Assembly (NCBI GenBank): GCA_024227565.1
Contig: JAAEUE010000399.1
Location: 1 to 64,000 of the forward strand
From: Alphaproteobacteria bacterium
GTDB taxonomy: Bacteria; Pseudomonadota; Alphaproteobacteria; Rhizobiales; CAJQND01
DNA length: 64,000 nt
Direction of reading: 5' to 3'
In this document: piece by piece, positions 16,500 to 26,116 of the stretch
How the letters are laid out: the number at the start of each line of letters is the position of its first letter
Numbering within the stretch: the first letter of the stretch is position 1
Notes under the pieces: generated by a model
Database searches by the model: none
The model's input: only the letters and a program-made list of their open reading frames with translations
Told to the model about the DNA's origin: nothing
Translations under genes and position numbers: made by a program

Positions 16500-17828
16500 C
16501 TAGACCGCTGCAAAGCTGGCATCGAAGCCCTCGGCCACCTTGTCCACGTCGTCCATCGAGAGGCAAAGCGGCGGGCACATACGGATGACGCTGCGGTGAG
16601 GACCGGACTTTGAAGCGATGAGCCCGTGTTTGCGGGTTTCTTCAAACACTGCAGCAGTGGTCTCCGGATCGGGCTCCTTGGTGCGCCGGTCCTTCACCAT
16701 TTCAATGGCCATCATCAGGCCCTCGCCGCGCACATCGCCGATAACCTCATATTTCTGCTGCAAATCGGTAAGCCTTGCCTTTAACGCAGCGCCCACTTTG
16801 CGGGCATTCTCTTGAAGCCCATCATCTTCTATGGCCTTCAGAACCGCGCGGCCTGCCGCCGTGGCCACCGGGTTGGCGCCATAGGTGTGAAACAGAAACT
16901 TCTCGGCCATGGGCTCTGCGATCTCGCGCTTGGCCACCACGGCCCCCAGCGGAATGCCGTTGCCAATGCCCTTGGCCATAATCACGATGTCGGGCACCAC
17001 ATCATGATCCTCAAAGGCCCAAAAGCTGGTTCCGGTGCGGCCCACGCCTGATTGCACTTCATCGATGATGCCCAGGCCGCCGGCGGCGCGCACCCGCTCA
17101 AATGCCCCGGAGATGTAGCCTTTCGGCATGGGCACGATGCCGCCATAGCCTTGCACGGTCTCAATCATCATGCCGGAGACCTTGCCGCTGGTGGAAGACG
17201 AAATTGCGCGTTCCACCTCATCGAGATAGGGCTCAATACCGGGCCCAAACACACCGCGATACTGGTTGGGTTCAGGAACGAACGAGACACCGCCGAGCTG
17301 AGGCACGTTGTGGCGGAAGCCGGCAATGCCGGTCATGGCCTGGGCGCCGAAGGTCGCGCCGTGATATCCGGTGCGCAGGGCCAGAAAATCAATATTGCCG
17401 GTATAGCCGCGGGCCATCAGCAGCGCGAGATCGGCAGCTTCCGCACCTGAGTTAGTGAAATGCACCACCCAGTCGTGGCCTTTTGGCATTGTGGCGGTGA
17501 GTTCCTCAGCATAGTGCGCCGGCACCGGATGATAGAACATGGTGGTGCAATGGGTGAGTTTGGCCGCTTGTTCCTGTACGGCAGTCACAACGGCAGGATG
17601 GGCATGACCAACCGAAATGCATAAGTTCATGCCCAGAAGATCAGTATATTTTGTGCCCTTCTCGTCCCAGAGATACTGGTAGGAGCCGCGCTCGAATATT
17701 TGCGGCGTGGCGTAAGGCACAAACTTGCGCTGAGACGCAGCATAGTAGCGATCGCGCCTGGCAACGATGGCCTCGGTAGACCAATCGGTGTTTCCATCTT
17801 GAAGCTGCTCAGCGCCTGTGTCGGTCAT
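16500..17828 (-). CDS. Class III aminotransferase (AGXT2-like)
   Basis: From the ATG at 17828 the protein has 442 residues. It shows the fold-type I class III pattern: FTNSGAEAADLALLMAR, TGYHGATFG, IIDEVQSGVGRTG, and the PLP lysine in IVIMAKGIGNGIPLGAVV. C-terminal IRMCPPLCLSMDDVD is typical of the alanine-glyoxylate / beta-amino-acid branch. Reaction direction and donor cannot be fixed from sequence. A GTG at 17861 is an alternative start. It heads a two-gene unit with the HIT protein. Confidence 0.85.
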   Translation of the reverse strand: MTDTGAEQLQDGNTDWSTEAIVARRDRYYAASQRKFVPYATPQIFERGSYQYLWDEKGTKYTDLLGMNLCISVGHAHPAVVTAVQEQAAKLTHCTTMFYHPVPAHYAEELTATMPKGHDWVVHFTNSGAEAADLALLMARGYTGNIDFLALRTGYHGATFGAQAMTGIAGFRHNVPQLGGVSFVPEPNQYRGVFGPGIEPYLDEVERAISSSTSGKVSGMMIETVQGYGGIVPMPKGYISGAFERVRAAGGLGIIDEVQSGVGRTGTSFWAFEDHDVVPDIVIMAKGIGNGIPLGAVVAKREIAEPMAEKFLFHTYGANPVATAAGRAVLKAIEDDGLQENARKVGAALKARLTDLQQKYEVIGDVRGEGLMMAIEMVKDRRTKEPDPETTAAVFEETRKHGLIASKSGPHRSVIRMCPPLCLSMDDVDKVAEGFDASFAAV

Positions 17829-18170
17829 TTGCTCGGTCCTGATGTTGCGTGTTTGCTCCACAAATCACATCACAGCCCAAAAAGGCAGCACAATCGGGGC
17901 TAATCGGGAATTCTGATAAAGAAGATAAGGGCACTGAGAGCATGCATACAATCGCTCGAGCCAAAAATGCAGATTGCGGCGCGGCTTGCCCATCTATCCG
18001 CCTTTGCCCTCAGGTTTGACGCACGCGTGACCGACACTGGTCTTGCTCCTGGTCGGCCATGAGGTTAAATGAACGCCATCTCGCCTCAACACGATTGCAA
18101 GACGGCTGGCGCTGATTGACTGAAACGCTCAAGCCCACCCTTGCCGCATAGAACCATCGGGACCCTCCAC
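17829..18170. other. Divergent intergenic region
   Basis: About 340 bases between the aminotransferase start and the GST start, which point away from each other. It must hold both promoters. I see no clear palindrome, terminator or structured RNA. Confidence 0.35.
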
Positions 18171-19046
18171 ATGAACGCACCTGCAGAATACGAGCCGCCA
18201 AAAGTCTGGAAATGGGATTCTGAAAGCGGCGGAGCCTTCGCCAATATCAATCGCCCGATCGCAGGCGCCACCCATGACACAGAGTTGCCAGTGGGCAAGC
18301 ATCCATTGCAGCTCTATTCGCTGGCAACGCCCAACGGGGTGAAGGTGACGGTGATGCTGGAAGAGCTATTGGCGCTTGGGATCAGCGGCGCTGAATATGA
18401 TGCCTATGTGATCAATATTCGCGAAGGCGAACAGTTTGGCAGCGGCTTTGTCGATATCAACCCAAATTCAAAAATCCCCGCCCTGGTGGACCACAGCACG
18501 GACACCCCAACACGGGTGTTTGAATCGGGAGCCATCCTGCTCTATCTCGCCGAAAAGTTCGGCGCACTGATGCCGAAGGACCCATCACAACGCGCCGAAT
18601 GCCTCTCCTGGCTGTTCTGGCAGATGGGCAGCGCCCCTTACCTGGGCGGCGGTTTCGGACACTTCTATGCCTATGCGCCCTTCAAGATTGAGTATCCGAT
18701 CAACCGTTTTGCCATGGAGGTGAAGCGCCAGCTGGATGTGCTCGACCGCCGGTTGGCAGACAATCAGTTCATGTGCGGCGATGACTACACCATTGCCGAC
18801 ATCGCCATCTGGCCCTGGTATGGCGCGTTGGCGAAGAACAAGGTTTACGAAGCGGCAGAGTTTCTGGACACCAAATCCTATGAACACGTGAACCGTTGGA
18901 CCGATGAAATCGCTGCCCGCGAACCGGTACAGCGCGGGCGCATGGTCAACCGGATCAACGGACCGCTGGAAGAACAGTTGCATGAACGCCACGACGCCGG
19001 CGACTTTGCAACACGGACACAAGACAAGCTTGAACCTGCAGAGTGA
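18171..19046 (+). CDS. yghU: Glutathione S-transferase, YghU type
   Basis: From the ATG at 18171 this is a 291-residue protein. The N-terminal extension (KVWKWDSESGGAFANINRPI, GATHDTELPVGKHPLQLYSL) and the loop NGVKVTVMLEEL mark the YghU subfamily of Nu-class glutathione transferases, which have disulfide-bond reductase activity with two bound glutathiones. The thioredoxin-like domain spans about 45-130 (NPNSKIPALVD, ESGAILLYLAEKFG) and the helical domain about 140-260. A TTG upstream at 18141 is a weaker start. Confidence 0.87.
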   Translation: MNAPAEYEPPKVWKWDSESGGAFANINRPIAGATHDTELPVGKHPLQLYSLATPNGVKVTVMLEELLALGISGAEYDAYVINIREGEQFGSGFVDINPNSKIPALVDHSTDTPTRVFESGAILLYLAEKFGALMPKDPSQRAECLSWLFWQMGSAPYLGGGFGHFYAYAPFKIEYPINRFAMEVKRQLDVLDRRLADNQFMCGDDYTIADIAIWPWYGALAKNKVYEAAEFLDTKSYEHVNRWTDEIAAREPVQRGRMVNRINGPLEEQLHERHDAGDFATRTQDKLEPAE

Positions 19047-19128
19047 TTGGATAGGCCCTGTGGCTTGGCACAATGCGCTGGCCCGGCACGCGCTGCATCG
19101 TTAAGGTCAGCCGCGAAGGAGGCCGATT

Positions 19129-20865
19129 GTGCCACGACGACTTGCAGCCATTCTTGCCGCCGACATTGTCGGCTACTCCAAAGCCATGGCTGCGGACGAG
19201 GCTGGAACATTGGCGCGCCTCAAAGCCCACCGGGCAGAGCTGTTTGAGCCTGCGGTTGCCAAACACAATGGCCGCATCATCAAGCTGATGGGCGATGGAA
19301 CACTGGTCGAGTTCTCAAGTGTGGTCGACGCGGTTGAGTGCGCCATTGCCATCCAGTCAGCGCTGGCTGCAGTCAGCGACGCCATGGAGCTGCGCATCGG
19401 GATCAATCTGGGCGATGTGATTGTTGATGATGACGATGTCTATGGTGACGGCGTGAACGTGGCCGCCCGGCTTGAAGTGCTGGCGCCACAGGGCGGAATT
19501 TGCGTGTCCGACATGGTCTACCAGAATATTCAAACCAAGCTGGTGGCTGAATTTGAGGATGGCGGCGCGCAAACGCTCAAGAACATATCAAAACCCGTGT
19601 GCACATGGCGTTGGCTGCCAGACACCGCCAATCCTCAAGGGCTCGGCACCGGGCCTGCCCACGCGAAGAGCACAGAAAACCAGCCGGAGCGTGCCGCCAT
19701 CGCGGTCTTGCCGCTCGACAATATGAGCGGTGATCCTGATCAGGAGTATTTCTCCGACGGCATCAGCGAAGACATCATCACAGAACTCAGCCGTTTTCGC
19801 GAACTGTTCGTGATCGCCCGGAACTCCTCATTTTCCTATAAAGGACGGTCCGTAAAGGTTCAGGAGATCGGGCGCGACCTCGGCGTCTCCTACGTTGTTG
19901 AAGGCAGCGTCCGCAAAGCGGGAAACCGCGTGCGCATCACCGTGCAGTTGATCGAGGCGGCCAGCGGCAACCATGTATGGGCCGAGCGCTATGACCGCGA
20001 ACTGCAGGACATATTCGACCTGCAAGATGAAATCACCCAGGCCATTGTGGCCCTGTTGCCGGTGCGCCTGCATGGCGACCGCATTGCGAGTGTGCGCCAC
20101 AAAGCGAGCGAAAATCTCACTGCCTATGACTGTTATCTGCACGGGCGCTGGCTCTATGACAAGTCATCTGGCCAGAACCCCAAGGCGTTGGACCTTCTTG
20201 ACAAAGCACTGGAAATTGACCCCGGCTGCGCCCACGCCCACGCCTATATTGCACGAGCCCACGCCTACAGCATCTATACGGTAAATCCCACCGGAGCCGA
20301 CCCGTTAGCGGCTGCACAGCAAAGCACTGAGCAGGCACTGGCCAAGGGCGAAGGCGACCCATTCATCCATGCCACGGCAGGATATGTTTATATATTTTCA
20401 GGCTCCCACGAACTGGCGGACAGACATTCGGCCAAGGCTCTCTTGCTCAATCCGAACGACATCTTCGCAATGCTCGCGCGGGGCTATGTGTTGGCCTATC
20501 TGGGTGAATATGATGCAGGAGTTGCGCAGCTTACCCAGGCTCTGAGGCACGACCCCCATTATCCGGACTACTTTCATGAGCTGCTTGCCGAAGCCTGCTA
20601 CATGCAACGTAACTATGAACAGGCCGTCGACATCTACAATCGCTGGCAGAATCCGCCCTTGCACATGTATGTGCCGCTCGCGGTAAACTATGCCCAACTC
20701 GGTCGAATGGATGAGGCCAAGGCCGCGATTGCCCAGTTTGAAGACAAACGCCCTGACCATGCAGACTTCACCAACTATGCGGTAACCCATGTGCGCATGT
20801 GCAGACGACCCGAGGATGCCGATCATTGGCTGGAGGGTTACCGCAAGGTTGGATTTGCGGTTTGA
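19129..20865 (+). CDS. Class III adenylate/guanylate cyclase with TolB-like and TPR regions
   Basis: A 578-residue protein starting with GTG at 19129. Residues 1-165 are the cyclase catalytic domain, with metal aspartates in AADIVGYS (Asp12) and KLMGDGTL (Asp56) and the later DDVYGDGVNVAARLE. Residues about 185-310 form the FlgO/TolB-like domain (AIAVLPLDNMSGDPDQEYF, SDGISEDIITELSR). The remainder carries tetratricopeptide-like repeats. This arrangement is widespread in Hyphomicrobiales. It should make cAMP in the cytoplasm, since no membrane segment is seen. The priA gene starts nine bases after its stop. Confidence 0.85.
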   Translation: MPRRLAAILAADIVGYSKAMAADEAGTLARLKAHRAELFEPAVAKHNGRIIKLMGDGTLVEFSSVVDAVECAIAIQSALAAVSDAMELRIGINLGDVIVDDDDVYGDGVNVAARLEVLAPQGGICVSDMVYQNIQTKLVAEFEDGGAQTLKNISKPVCTWRWLPDTANPQGLGTGPAHAKSTENQPERAAIAVLPLDNMSGDPDQEYFSDGISEDIITELSRFRELFVIARNSSFSYKGRSVKVQEIGRDLGVSYVVEGSVRKAGNRVRITVQLIEAASGNHVWAERYDRELQDIFDLQDEITQAIVALLPVRLHGDRIASVRHKASENLTAYDCYLHGRWLYDKSSGQNPKALDLLDKALEIDPGCAHAHAYIARAHAYSIYTVNPTGADPLAAAQQSTEQALAKGEGDPFIHATAGYVYIFSGSHELADRHSAKALLLNPNDIFAMLARGYVLAYLGEYDAGVAQLTQALRHDPHYPDYFHELLAEACYMQRNYEQAVDIYNRWQNPPLHMYVPLAVNYAQLGRMDEAKAAIAQFEDKRPDHADFTNYAVTHVRMCRRPEDADHWLEGYRKVGFAV

Positions 20866-20873
20866 CACCGGCG

Positions 20874-23081
20874 ATGACCGATCCTTCTCCTGATCTGAGC
20901 TCCGCTTTGGCTGCCGATGTGTTGCTGCCCCTGGCTCTAGATGGGGCCTACTCCTACCTGGTGCCCGAAGGCATGGTGGTGCAACCCGGCTGCTATGTAC
21001 AGGTTCCGCTGGGTCCGCAAATACGCATTGGCATTGTATGGGGCGAGCCCAGACCCGCACTGGAATGCGAAAAGCCGGAACGCTTGCGCGAAATGGCTCA
21101 TGTGTACGACGTGCACGATGCGCCGCCTCTGTCGAATCTCAACCGCAAGTTCATCGATTGGATTGCCGCCTACACTTTGTCGCCGCCCGGCCAGGTGATG
21201 CGCATGACCTTGCGGGTTCCTGCCGCCCTTGACCCGCCGCCGGTGCGCTTTGGTTACCGCGCATCGGGCCAGGTTCCCGAACGCCTGACGCCCCAGCGCG
21301 CCCGGGTGCTGGAGGTGGCCGGTGAGGGACCGGCTTGGTCTGGTTCTGACCTGGCAAGCGCCGCGGGCGTGTCCAGCGCCGTGGTGAAAGGGCTGGCAGA
21401 GGCTGGTGCCCTGGAGAAGATCGCCCTGCCCGCCTTGAAACCTTTCACCGCTCCCCTGCCTCAGGCCCAACCGGTCACCCTGTCAAATGATCAGGAAGAA
21501 GCCTCCAAGGTGTTGCGCAAGGCCGTGATTGCACGGGATTTTTCAGTAACCCTTCTGGATGGGGTCACAGGGTCAGGCAAGACTGAGGTTTATTTTGAGG
21601 CGGTGGCCGCGGCCCTGGCGGCAGGCAAGCAGGTGCTCATCCTGCTGCCGGAAATCGCCCTCACCGGACAGTTCATCGCCCGCGTGGACGAACGCTTTGG
21701 TGCGGCACCCGGCGGATGGCATTCGGGCATGAAACCGCGTGAACGCGAGCGCGTCTGGCGCGGTGTGGCGCACGGTGATGCTAAGATTGTCGTGGGCGCA
21801 CGTTCCGCCCTGTTTCTGCCTTGGGCCAATCTTGGCCTCGTCATCGTCGATGAAGAACACGAAACGGCCTACAAGCAGGAAGACGGGGTGCGCTACCACG
21901 CCCGCGACATGGCCATTGTGTTTGGCGCTTTGGGCAAGTTTCCCATCGTTCTGGCCTCTGCCACGCCGTCGCTGGAAAGCCTGGTGAATGTGGACCGCGG
22001 ACGTTTCGAACTGGTGCGCCTGCCAGACCGGCACGGCCGTGCCGAGCTGCCTCAGATTGACCTGGTAGACTTGCGTGAAACCCCGCCGGAGCGCGGCTCC
22101 TGGCTTTCCCCGCCGCTGGTTGACGCGGTTGGCGCCGCCTTGGAGGCCGGCGATCAGGCCATGTTGTTTTTGAACCGGCGCGGCTATGCCCCGCTCACGT
22201 TGTGCCGCACCTGTGGCTTTCGTTTTGAATGCCCCAATTGCCAGGCCTGGCTGGTGGAGCACCGCTTCCGCCGACAGCTCATGTGCCACCATTGCGGGCA
22301 CGCGTCGCGCATTCCCAATGCCTGCCCAGAGTGCGAGACAGAAGACGCCCTCGTGCCGTGCGGGCCAGGTGTTGAGAGGGTGGCCGAAGAGGCCTTGTCA
22401 CGCTTTCCTGACGCGCGCATTGCCGTGCTCTCTTCCGACATGATCTATGGCGGCGAGGCATTGCGGCAGTTGCTGGCAGAGATCGTGGCCGGTGAGCACA
22501 ACCTCATTATCGGCACCCAGCTTGTGGCCAAGGGCCATCACTTCCCTCATTTGACGCTGGCGGGCATGGTGGATGCCGACATCGGGCTGGAGAACGGCGA
22601 TCCACGGGCCGGCGAACGCACCTGGCAATTGCTCAGCCAGGTCTCCGGCCGTGCCGGGCGGGGCGAAAAGCCGGGGCGGGCCATTGTGCAGACACATATG
22701 CCCGAACATCCGCTGATGCAGGCCCTGGTGGCGGGAGACCGGGACGGTTATCTGGCGCATGAAAAACACATGCGCGAGCGGCTGGACCTGCCGCCCTATG
22801 GCCGCCTCACCGGCTTGGTCATTTCGGCGGCCAGCATGGGCGATGCAGAACGCTTTGCGCGCGAACTGGCCTTATGTGCGCCGCCGGCAGAAGGCGTGCG
22901 CGTGCTTGGCCCGGCGCCGGCGCCGTTAGCCCTGATCCGCGGCCGCCACCGAGTGCGCTTCCTGGTCAAGAGCAGGCGCGATGTGAACATCCAGGCGTTT
23001 TTGAGCGAGTGGCTGGGGCAAGTGAAACCAAAAGGCAGCGTTCGCCTGGCGGTTGATGTGGACGCCTACAGCTTTTTGTGA
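20874..23081 (+). CDS. priA: Primosomal protein N' (replication restart helicase)
   Basis: From the ATG at 20874 this is a 735-residue superfamily 2 helicase. It has the N-terminal 3'-DNA-end binding domain, Walker A GVTGSGKTEVYF near 230-241, the DEEH box (VIVDEEHETAYKQEDG near 325) and the zinc cysteines CRTC, CPNC, CHHC and CPEC (about 440-480). Motifs GTQLVAKGHHFP and QVSGRAGRG complete the helicase core. PriA reloads the replisome at stalled forks. It ends four bases from the convergent fabZ gene. Confidence 0.95.
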   Translation: MTDPSPDLSSALAADVLLPLALDGAYSYLVPEGMVVQPGCYVQVPLGPQIRIGIVWGEPRPALECEKPERLREMAHVYDVHDAPPLSNLNRKFIDWIAAYTLSPPGQVMRMTLRVPAALDPPPVRFGYRASGQVPERLTPQRARVLEVAGEGPAWSGSDLASAAGVSSAVVKGLAEAGALEKIALPALKPFTAPLPQAQPVTLSNDQEEASKVLRKAVIARDFSVTLLDGVTGSGKTEVYFEAVAAALAAGKQVLILLPEIALTGQFIARVDERFGAAPGGWHSGMKPRERERVWRGVAHGDAKIVVGARSALFLPWANLGLVIVDEEHETAYKQEDGVRYHARDMAIVFGALGKFPIVLASATPSLESLVNVDRGRFELVRLPDRHGRAELPQIDLVDLRETPPERGSWLSPPLVDAVGAALEAGDQAMLFLNRRGYAPLTLCRTCGFRFECPNCQAWLVEHRFRRQLMCHHCGHASRIPNACPECETEDALVPCGPGVERVAEEALSRFPDARIAVLSSDMIYGGEALRQLLAEIVAGEHNLIIGTQLVAKGHHFPHLTLAGMVDADIGLENGDPRAGERTWQLLSQVSGRAGRGEKPGRAIVQTHMPEHPLMQALVAGDRDGYLAHEKHMRERLDLPPYGRLTGLVISAASMGDAERFARELALCAPPAEGVRVLGPAPAPLALIRGRHRVRFLVKSRRDVNIQAFLSEWLGQVKPKGSVRLAVDVDAYSFL

Positions 23082-23085
23082 GCCG

Positions 23086-23544
23086 CTATGCCCGGTCGGC
23101 AATCATGGCGGCGAATTTAGCTGACGCGCAAACCTGGTCACCCACCTTCGCAACCCCTTCGAATTTCCATACGGTTCTGCGCGCCTGAAGCTTGGTCACA
23201 TGCAGATGCAAACTGTCGCCAGGGGTCACGGGCCGGCGGAACTTGGCCTCATCGATGGACATGAAGTAGACCACCTTGCCTTCGGCTTCTGCGCCCAGGA
23301 AATCCACCGCCACAATGGCCGCGGTTTGCGCCATGGCTTCTATGATCAGAACGCCGGGCATGACCGGGAAATCGGGGAAATGGCCCATAAAATGCGGCTC
23401 GTTCATGGTGACGTTCTTGAGCGCAATCGCACTCTCGCCAGGCGTGATTTCCAACACTCTGTCGACCAGAAGGATCGGATAACGATGGGGGATCATGTCC
23501 ATGATCCGCGCAATATCTAATGCCGTCGTTTGCTCATCGCTCAT
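23086..23544 (-). CDS. fabZ: 3-hydroxyacyl-ACP dehydratase
   Basis: A 152-residue hotdog-fold enzyme with the catalytic histidine and glutamate in EPHFMGHFPDFPVMPG and VLIIEAMAQTAA, and the N-terminal MIPHRYPILLVDRV. It dehydrates 3-hydroxyacyl-ACP in fatty-acid elongation. An AGGAGGG site precedes the ATG. In many alphaproteobacteria fabZ lies between lpxD and lpxA, but neither is present here, so this is either an additional or a relocated copy. Confidence 0.92.
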   Translation of the reverse strand: MSDEQTTALDIARIMDMIPHRYPILLVDRVLEITPGESAIALKNVTMNEPHFMGHFPDFPVMPGVLIIEAMAQTAAIVAVDFLGAEAEGKVVYFMSIDEAKFRRPVTPGDSLHLHVTKLQARRTVWKFEGVAKVGDQVCASAKFAAMIADRA

Positions 23545-23590
23545 CCGAAAAAATCCCTCCTTCTGGTTCCTCAGGTGACGTTTACACCGC

Positions 23591-24544
23591 TCAGCTGAAA
23601 AACCCTACAAGCCTAACCTCGTTGCCGCCTAGTCCTTGTTTGAATTTCTTCACCCCTGCCGCGCCATCATCATTGATGCCACCCAGATCGAAATCCAGAA
23701 TGCCTTTCTCCTTGAGCTGCACAACCGCGCGCCAGAGCAACTGGTGATGGGCCCCCAGTTTCCGGCCCGCCCCGGTGGTCCATCCCACTTGATATGTCGC
23801 AGAAGAACCGTGCAAGAACACCAAGATGGCGGCAACAACCTCGTCTTGGTCCATGGCGTTGAAGATGACCGCTTCCTGGCGCGGGATCATATGCCTCAGG
23901 AGGTGGAGCAGAAGTTTGACCGAGGGTCCCTCATAGCCCTTTTCCGTGCGGTCGGCTTCATACGTCGTCAGGAAGCGCCCTGACGTTGCGCCGGCCCAAT
24001 CTTCTGAGACCGTTAGCGCGCTGCGTTCAGATTTCGACAGAATGTTGCGCCATTTGCCGTTGAGCCCGGCGCGCAATTTCTCCGTATCCTCACCCAACGA
24101 CAGCCAGATCGTCTCGTACCCAGGCATCTCATCGCGGCGTGCGTAGCCCGCTTTCTCCAAGGCCAGCCGGTTGGGCGTGTTGTCTTTGGCCTCGGGCAAA
24201 ACCCGCAGCTTGCGGCCAAGGCGTTTCGGGAACTGTTCGGCGAAACAGGAGAAGAAAGCTGCAACATGCTCTAGTGAGCCGTAGCCCGCATACCACAGCG
24301 GGCCGCGATCCAGGCTGATGGCATGGAACATGTTGCGCAAAACCCCAACTTCGGAGATTTGCACCAAGCCGGCGGGTGCATTGTCAATCAGGATCTTGCC
24401 GTGCTTGGCGCCGGTCTGATTGATGGCCCGGTTTGCCTGGGCATAGGGGAAATGCTGCAGCAGGGTCGAGCGACGGATGGTCTTGAACTCGGCATCCCAT
24501 ACGTCAGCAGAGATGGGCGACCAGTCGATCGTGCAGTGAACCAT
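23591..24544 (-). CDS. FemAB/GNAT-like acyltransferase
   Basis: A 317-residue protein with the two-lobed GNAT fold of FemAB-like (lipid II peptidyl bridge / BioF2-like) transferases. Features are LLQHFPYAQANRAINQTG, a C-terminal half rich in GNAT strand patterns (AVIFNAMDQDEVVAAILVFL, ATYQVGWTTGAG) and ILDFDLGGINDDGAAGVKKF, typical of the family's end. In Gram-negative bacteria the substrate of these proteins is usually unknown. It lies just upstream of fabZ on the same strand with a 46-base gap. Confidence 0.68.
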   Translation of the reverse strand: MVHCTIDWSPISADVWDAEFKTIRRSTLLQHFPYAQANRAINQTGAKHGKILIDNAPAGLVQISEVGVLRNMFHAISLDRGPLWYAGYGSLEHVAAFFSCFAEQFPKRLGRKLRVLPEAKDNTPNRLALEKAGYARRDEMPGYETIWLSLGEDTEKLRAGLNGKWRNILSKSERSALTVSEDWAGATSGRFLTTYEADRTEKGYEGPSVKLLLHLLRHMIPRQEAVIFNAMDQDEVVAAILVFLHGSSATYQVGWTTGAGRKLGAHHQLLWRAVVQLKEKGILDFDLGGINDDGAAGVKKFKQGLGGNEVRLVGFFS

Positions 24545-24642
24545 GATGCATGCGTCTCCCGGGCGCGCCGGCAGCAGGACCGACGAAGAGCAAACCTCAG
24601 GGATTCTGTCTGATTCTCTTCAGATCCGGGAAAAAACCTGCC

Positions 24643-25002
24643 CTAGCGTGTCAGAGACATGATGTAGAGCGCCAGCTCCCTCAATGCATCGCGCGATAGC
24701 TGCAAGTCTGGCATGGGCGGATGGGGCTTGAGGATGCGGTTTTCGATGTTCTCTAACGATTGGTGAGGGCGAGCTGCGATACTCTCAAAACTCGGCACAT
24801 CAATCTGGGCCACCGCACCGGCACCCGGCCCAACAAGATGGCAATGGGCGCACCATTGCTTGGCGCGCTCAAATCCGCTTTCAATGCGCTGGGTTTGCGT
24901 CAACGCCGTTTGCGCGGCGGCGCCTTGGATCGTGAATGCGGCGATGATCAATGTGGCCGCACCCAGGTGCCCCACAAATCTTCCAATGGTGTGAAAATTC
25001 AT
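24643..25002 (-). CDS. Small periplasmic c-type cytochrome
   Basis: A 119-residue protein with a signal peptide (about 1-30, ending AAAQ) and one haem-attachment motif CAHCH near residue 51-55 (AKQWCAHCHLVGPG). A methionine in PPMPDLQLS is the probable sixth ligand. It would carry electrons in the periplasm. A perfect FNR-type box lies about 70 bases upstream of the start, suggesting induction at low oxygen. No oxidase or dehydrogenase subunit is adjacent. Confidence 0.85.
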   Translation of the reverse strand: MNFHTIGRFVGHLGAATLIIAAFTIQGAAAQTALTQTQRIESGFERAKQWCAHCHLVGPGAGAVAQIDVPSFESIAARPHQSLENIENRILKPHPPMPDLQLSRDALRELALYIMSLTR

Positions 25003-25068
25003 CTTCTGAAGCCCGGTCCCTTGCCAGTTTAAGACAAGCGATTAGACCATGCGCGGACGCCCATTGAT

Positions 25069-25084
25069 CTTGATCTGCATCAAG
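25069..25084. promoter_or_regulatory. FNR/FixK-type box upstream of cytochrome c gene
   Basis: CTTGAT-CTGC-ATCAAG is a perfect dyad that contains TTGAT-N4-ATCAA, the consensus of FNR, FnrL and FixK. Its centre is about 74 bases before the cytochrome c ATG on the reverse strand, which suits activation from around -40 of a promoter. It also lies after the stop of the neighbouring dioxygenase gene. Confidence 0.6.
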
Positions 25085-25108
25085 CGTGGGGCAAATTCCA
25101 GAACCTTT

Positions 25109-25966
25109 CTAGCTTGAGACAAATACCTTGCCGCCCTTCTTGCGCAGCTCAGGCGGCGGGACAGATTTTTGCAGGAAATCGCCCTCAGCCGAGACATCCG
25201 CGAATTTGACGCCAGCCTCCTTGATCGCAGTATCGGGCACCTTCTCAAGCGGAGTGTAGCGTGGGTGGTGATGGTCCAGATAAGGATCATTGCGCACGGC
25301 GTTATAACAACAAATCAACGTCCACCGCCGGTCGTCGGAGCGGTTCTGGTCAGACCGATGCAAGGTATTGCAATGAAAGAACAGAACATCGCCCGGGTCC
25401 ATTTCGCAGTACACGAGCTCGAGCTGCCTTTGTGCTTCCTCCACCCGGCGCAGGTCAGCGCCAACCTGGGTGCCTTCCAGAAGGCCATGGTCTATGCGGC
25501 CCAAATGCTGTGAGCCTTTGAGGACCTGGAGGCAGCCATTGGCCTTGGTGCATTTGTCCAGTGCGATCATCGCTGAGGCCATGAGCGGAAACAGACAGCC
25601 ATTGTTGTACCAATAGCCATAACCCTGGTGCCATTCCCAGGCACCGCCCTCGTGCGGTTCCTTGGCGGTGATCTTGGAATGATAGTGATAAACCTCACCG
25701 CCCAGCAGATCCTCCATGGTGTCCACCATCTTGTGGGAGCGTGCGGCATAGCCGTAGACGCTGTCGCCGGGATGGTTCCACACGGCCATCTTGGTGGTCA
25801 TGCCTTCAGCATCGCCGCGGTCGTAGAAATGACCACGGATGGCCGGATCCTCCTCCATCGCACGCTGCAGCAAAGTGGTCTCTTCGGGATCAAAGAAACC
25901 TCGAATCAGTATGTAGCCATCCCTCTCGAATGCGGCACGCTGATCTGGTGACAGTACGGTCGGCAT
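25109..25966 (-). CDS. Phytanoyl-CoA dioxygenase-family protein
   Basis: A 285-residue Fe(II)/2-oxoglutarate oxygenase. The N-terminal FERDGYILIRGFFDPEE and the central EWHQGYGYWYNNG, DKCTKANGCLQVLKGSQHLG and LFFHCNTLHRSDQN match the PhyH family. The iron-binding pattern H-x-D ... H is partly visible (HQGY, with LHRS as the distal histidine). Relatives include ectoine hydroxylase and small-molecule hydroxylases. No ectoine genes are nearby, so the substrate is open. Confidence 0.78.
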   Translation of the reverse strand: MPTVLSPDQRAAFERDGYILIRGFFDPEETTLLQRAMEEDPAIRGHFYDRGDAEGMTTKMAVWNHPGDSVYGYAARSHKMVDTMEDLLGGEVYHYHSKITAKEPHEGGAWEWHQGYGYWYNNGCLFPLMASAMIALDKCTKANGCLQVLKGSQHLGRIDHGLLEGTQVGADLRRVEEAQRQLELVYCEMDPGDVLFFHCNTLHRSDQNRSDDRRWTLICCYNAVRNDPYLDHHHPRYTPLEKVPDTAIKEAGVKFADVSAEGDFLQKSVPPPELRKKGGKVFVSS

Positions 25967-26116
25967 AAGAGGTTCCCCTTGTTGTTCGATGGCTGAGGCG
26001 ATCCCAAAGGTACCTCACCAACCCAGGGCCGCCAATGCCCGTCATGATCACTCAATCGTAAGACTTGTGCGGCATGATCTTGAGGCTGAGTAGTTTGAGT
26101 TTGTGAGTTGAGTACG

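Noticed and set aside
21573..22301. 242-codon reverse frame within priA
   Set aside because: Antisense to the helicase core of priA; no domain or ribosome-binding site.
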